A program made the translations under genes and the position numbers. From the NCBI RefSeq assembly GCF_014066305.1, contig NW_023501110.1:1-64000 (forward strand): a stretch of DNA of 64,000 nucleotides, in the 5' to 3' direction. The notes under the pieces are model-generated. The model was not told the DNA's origin and searched no databases. It worked only from the letters and a program-made list of their open reading frames with translations. Source of the stretch: Letharia columbiana. Lineage: Eukaryota; Ascomycota; Lecanoromycetes; Lecanorales; Parmeliaceae. Numbering within the stretch: position 1 is the stretch's first letter; each line of letters opens with the position of its first letter. This document shows, piece after piece, positions 63,162 through 64,000 of the stretch.

Positions 63162-64000
63162 GATGCACCTCTCTACCTCCCCTCACGGTGCCGATGCTAT
63201 CAAAGGAGGGGGATGAAGCATCTGCAGCGGCTGAGCTTGAAGGTGCAGGAGTGGGGAATAATGGATAATGGGTGGGAGAGATGTGATCAGTTAGGGCGCG
63301 AAGGAGGAGAGTAAGTTAGACGCGAATCAAGAATCAAAGATGCACAGGGAATCGGAGATGTGGGCAGTGCATTTATCCATAGGGCTGAATGAATAATGCC
63401 CCTTGATCATCGAACTAGAATCTTGGGGACTAGTACTCGTGTGGACGAGAAGTCTATCATCTTGGCAGTCTAGCTTAGATAGGTTAGGCTGTAGGTCATA
63501 GGCATAATCCAGTGTCAAACTGCGGAGAAACGAGGTAGTACTGATTGGTGGGTACTCCCGGGCGGGACAAAGAAAAAAAATTCTCGCCAAAAAAAAAAAA
63601 AAGGGAAAACTGAAGTGCATGCTGAGTCAAATATGTCGATACAAGTACATATAGGTATACAGAATGTCCAATGATTGAGAGGATGAGTGAGTGAGCTAAG
63701 GTACTTTATGCACTCCATTCTTACTATTATCATTATCATTATGTATTATTACTGTACCTATTACCGTATTGTTAATTAATGCAGCAAATGCATCCTTTTG
63801 GAGAGCGAAACCGGTCTTGTAGATTCTATCTTTAGCTATGTGGAGATATGGAAAAGCCGGAAGCTTCGGCCAATGATTTGCCGTTGCCATTTGTCATGAC
63901 TAAGATACCGAGGATACTGTAGAGTACCTAAGGTAAATAATCATCATGATTTCGAGTCAATATTGGTGGAAACAGTAGTCTGACTTCTATCGAGGCGATG
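63162..64000. other. 5' region of the KH gene; no further gene seen
   Basis: Contains an A-rich tract at about 63569-63605 and TA-rich sequence near 63715-63780. Short open frames without domains. Confidence 0.5.

Overview
The window is nuclear DNA of a filamentous ascomycete. It has many short spliceosomal introns (mostly 45-90 bp) with GTRNGT donors and CTRAY-type branch sites, and fungus-specific genes: paired myosin-motor chitin synthases, a Hog1-type MAP kinase, a class III G-alpha, a RAX1-type RGS protein and a Zn2Cys6 factor. Overall flavour suggests Dothideomycetes, but that placement is an inference. Exon structures were derived by hand from splice signals, reading phase and family resemblance, and every multi-exon model given closes in frame.

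Left end (1-7900): the 3' part of a RAX1-like RGS membrane protein, a broken DUF3405 glycosyltransferase-like gene, and a 2.5 kb inverted-repeat element (4203-6747). The element has 86-bp terminal inverted repeats (one mismatch), inverted tandem arrays of a 24/27-bp unit, and an inverted core of GTAG/CTAC microsatellite with self-complementary spacers. It looks like a fungal foldback-type transposon and is the most unusual object here. A small CxxC/CxxxC protein gene follows.

Cell-wall and endocytosis block (8318-26342): divergent class V and class VII chitin synthases with myosin-like heads share a 1.4 kb intergenic promoter. They are followed by END3 (actin and endocytosis) and three genes of unknown function, two of them coiled-coil rich.

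Middle (26343-44081): a gene-poor stretch with one doubtful small gene, then a Zn2Cys6-type regulator, an unidentified decayed gene, a mitochondrial K+/H+ exchange-related protein, an SRF1-like membrane protein, a cupin, cullin-1 (the SCF scaffold) and AVL9 (late secretion). AVL9 contains an 11-nt microexon and a GC-AG intron.

Right part (44507-63161): Hog1-type MAPK, class III G-alpha, a predicted deaminase-fold protein (OTT_1508-like, with HAE and CxxC zinc ligands intact), glycogen phosphorylase, a ThDP-dependent enzyme whose start codon appears to be split by an intron, and a multi-KH RNA-binding protein. Together the recognised genes cover polarised growth and wall synthesis (chitin synthases, END3, AVL9, RAX1), stress and nutrient signalling (Hog1, G-alpha, cullin-1) and reserve metabolism (glycogen phosphorylase). 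No tRNA, rRNA or CRISPR was found.
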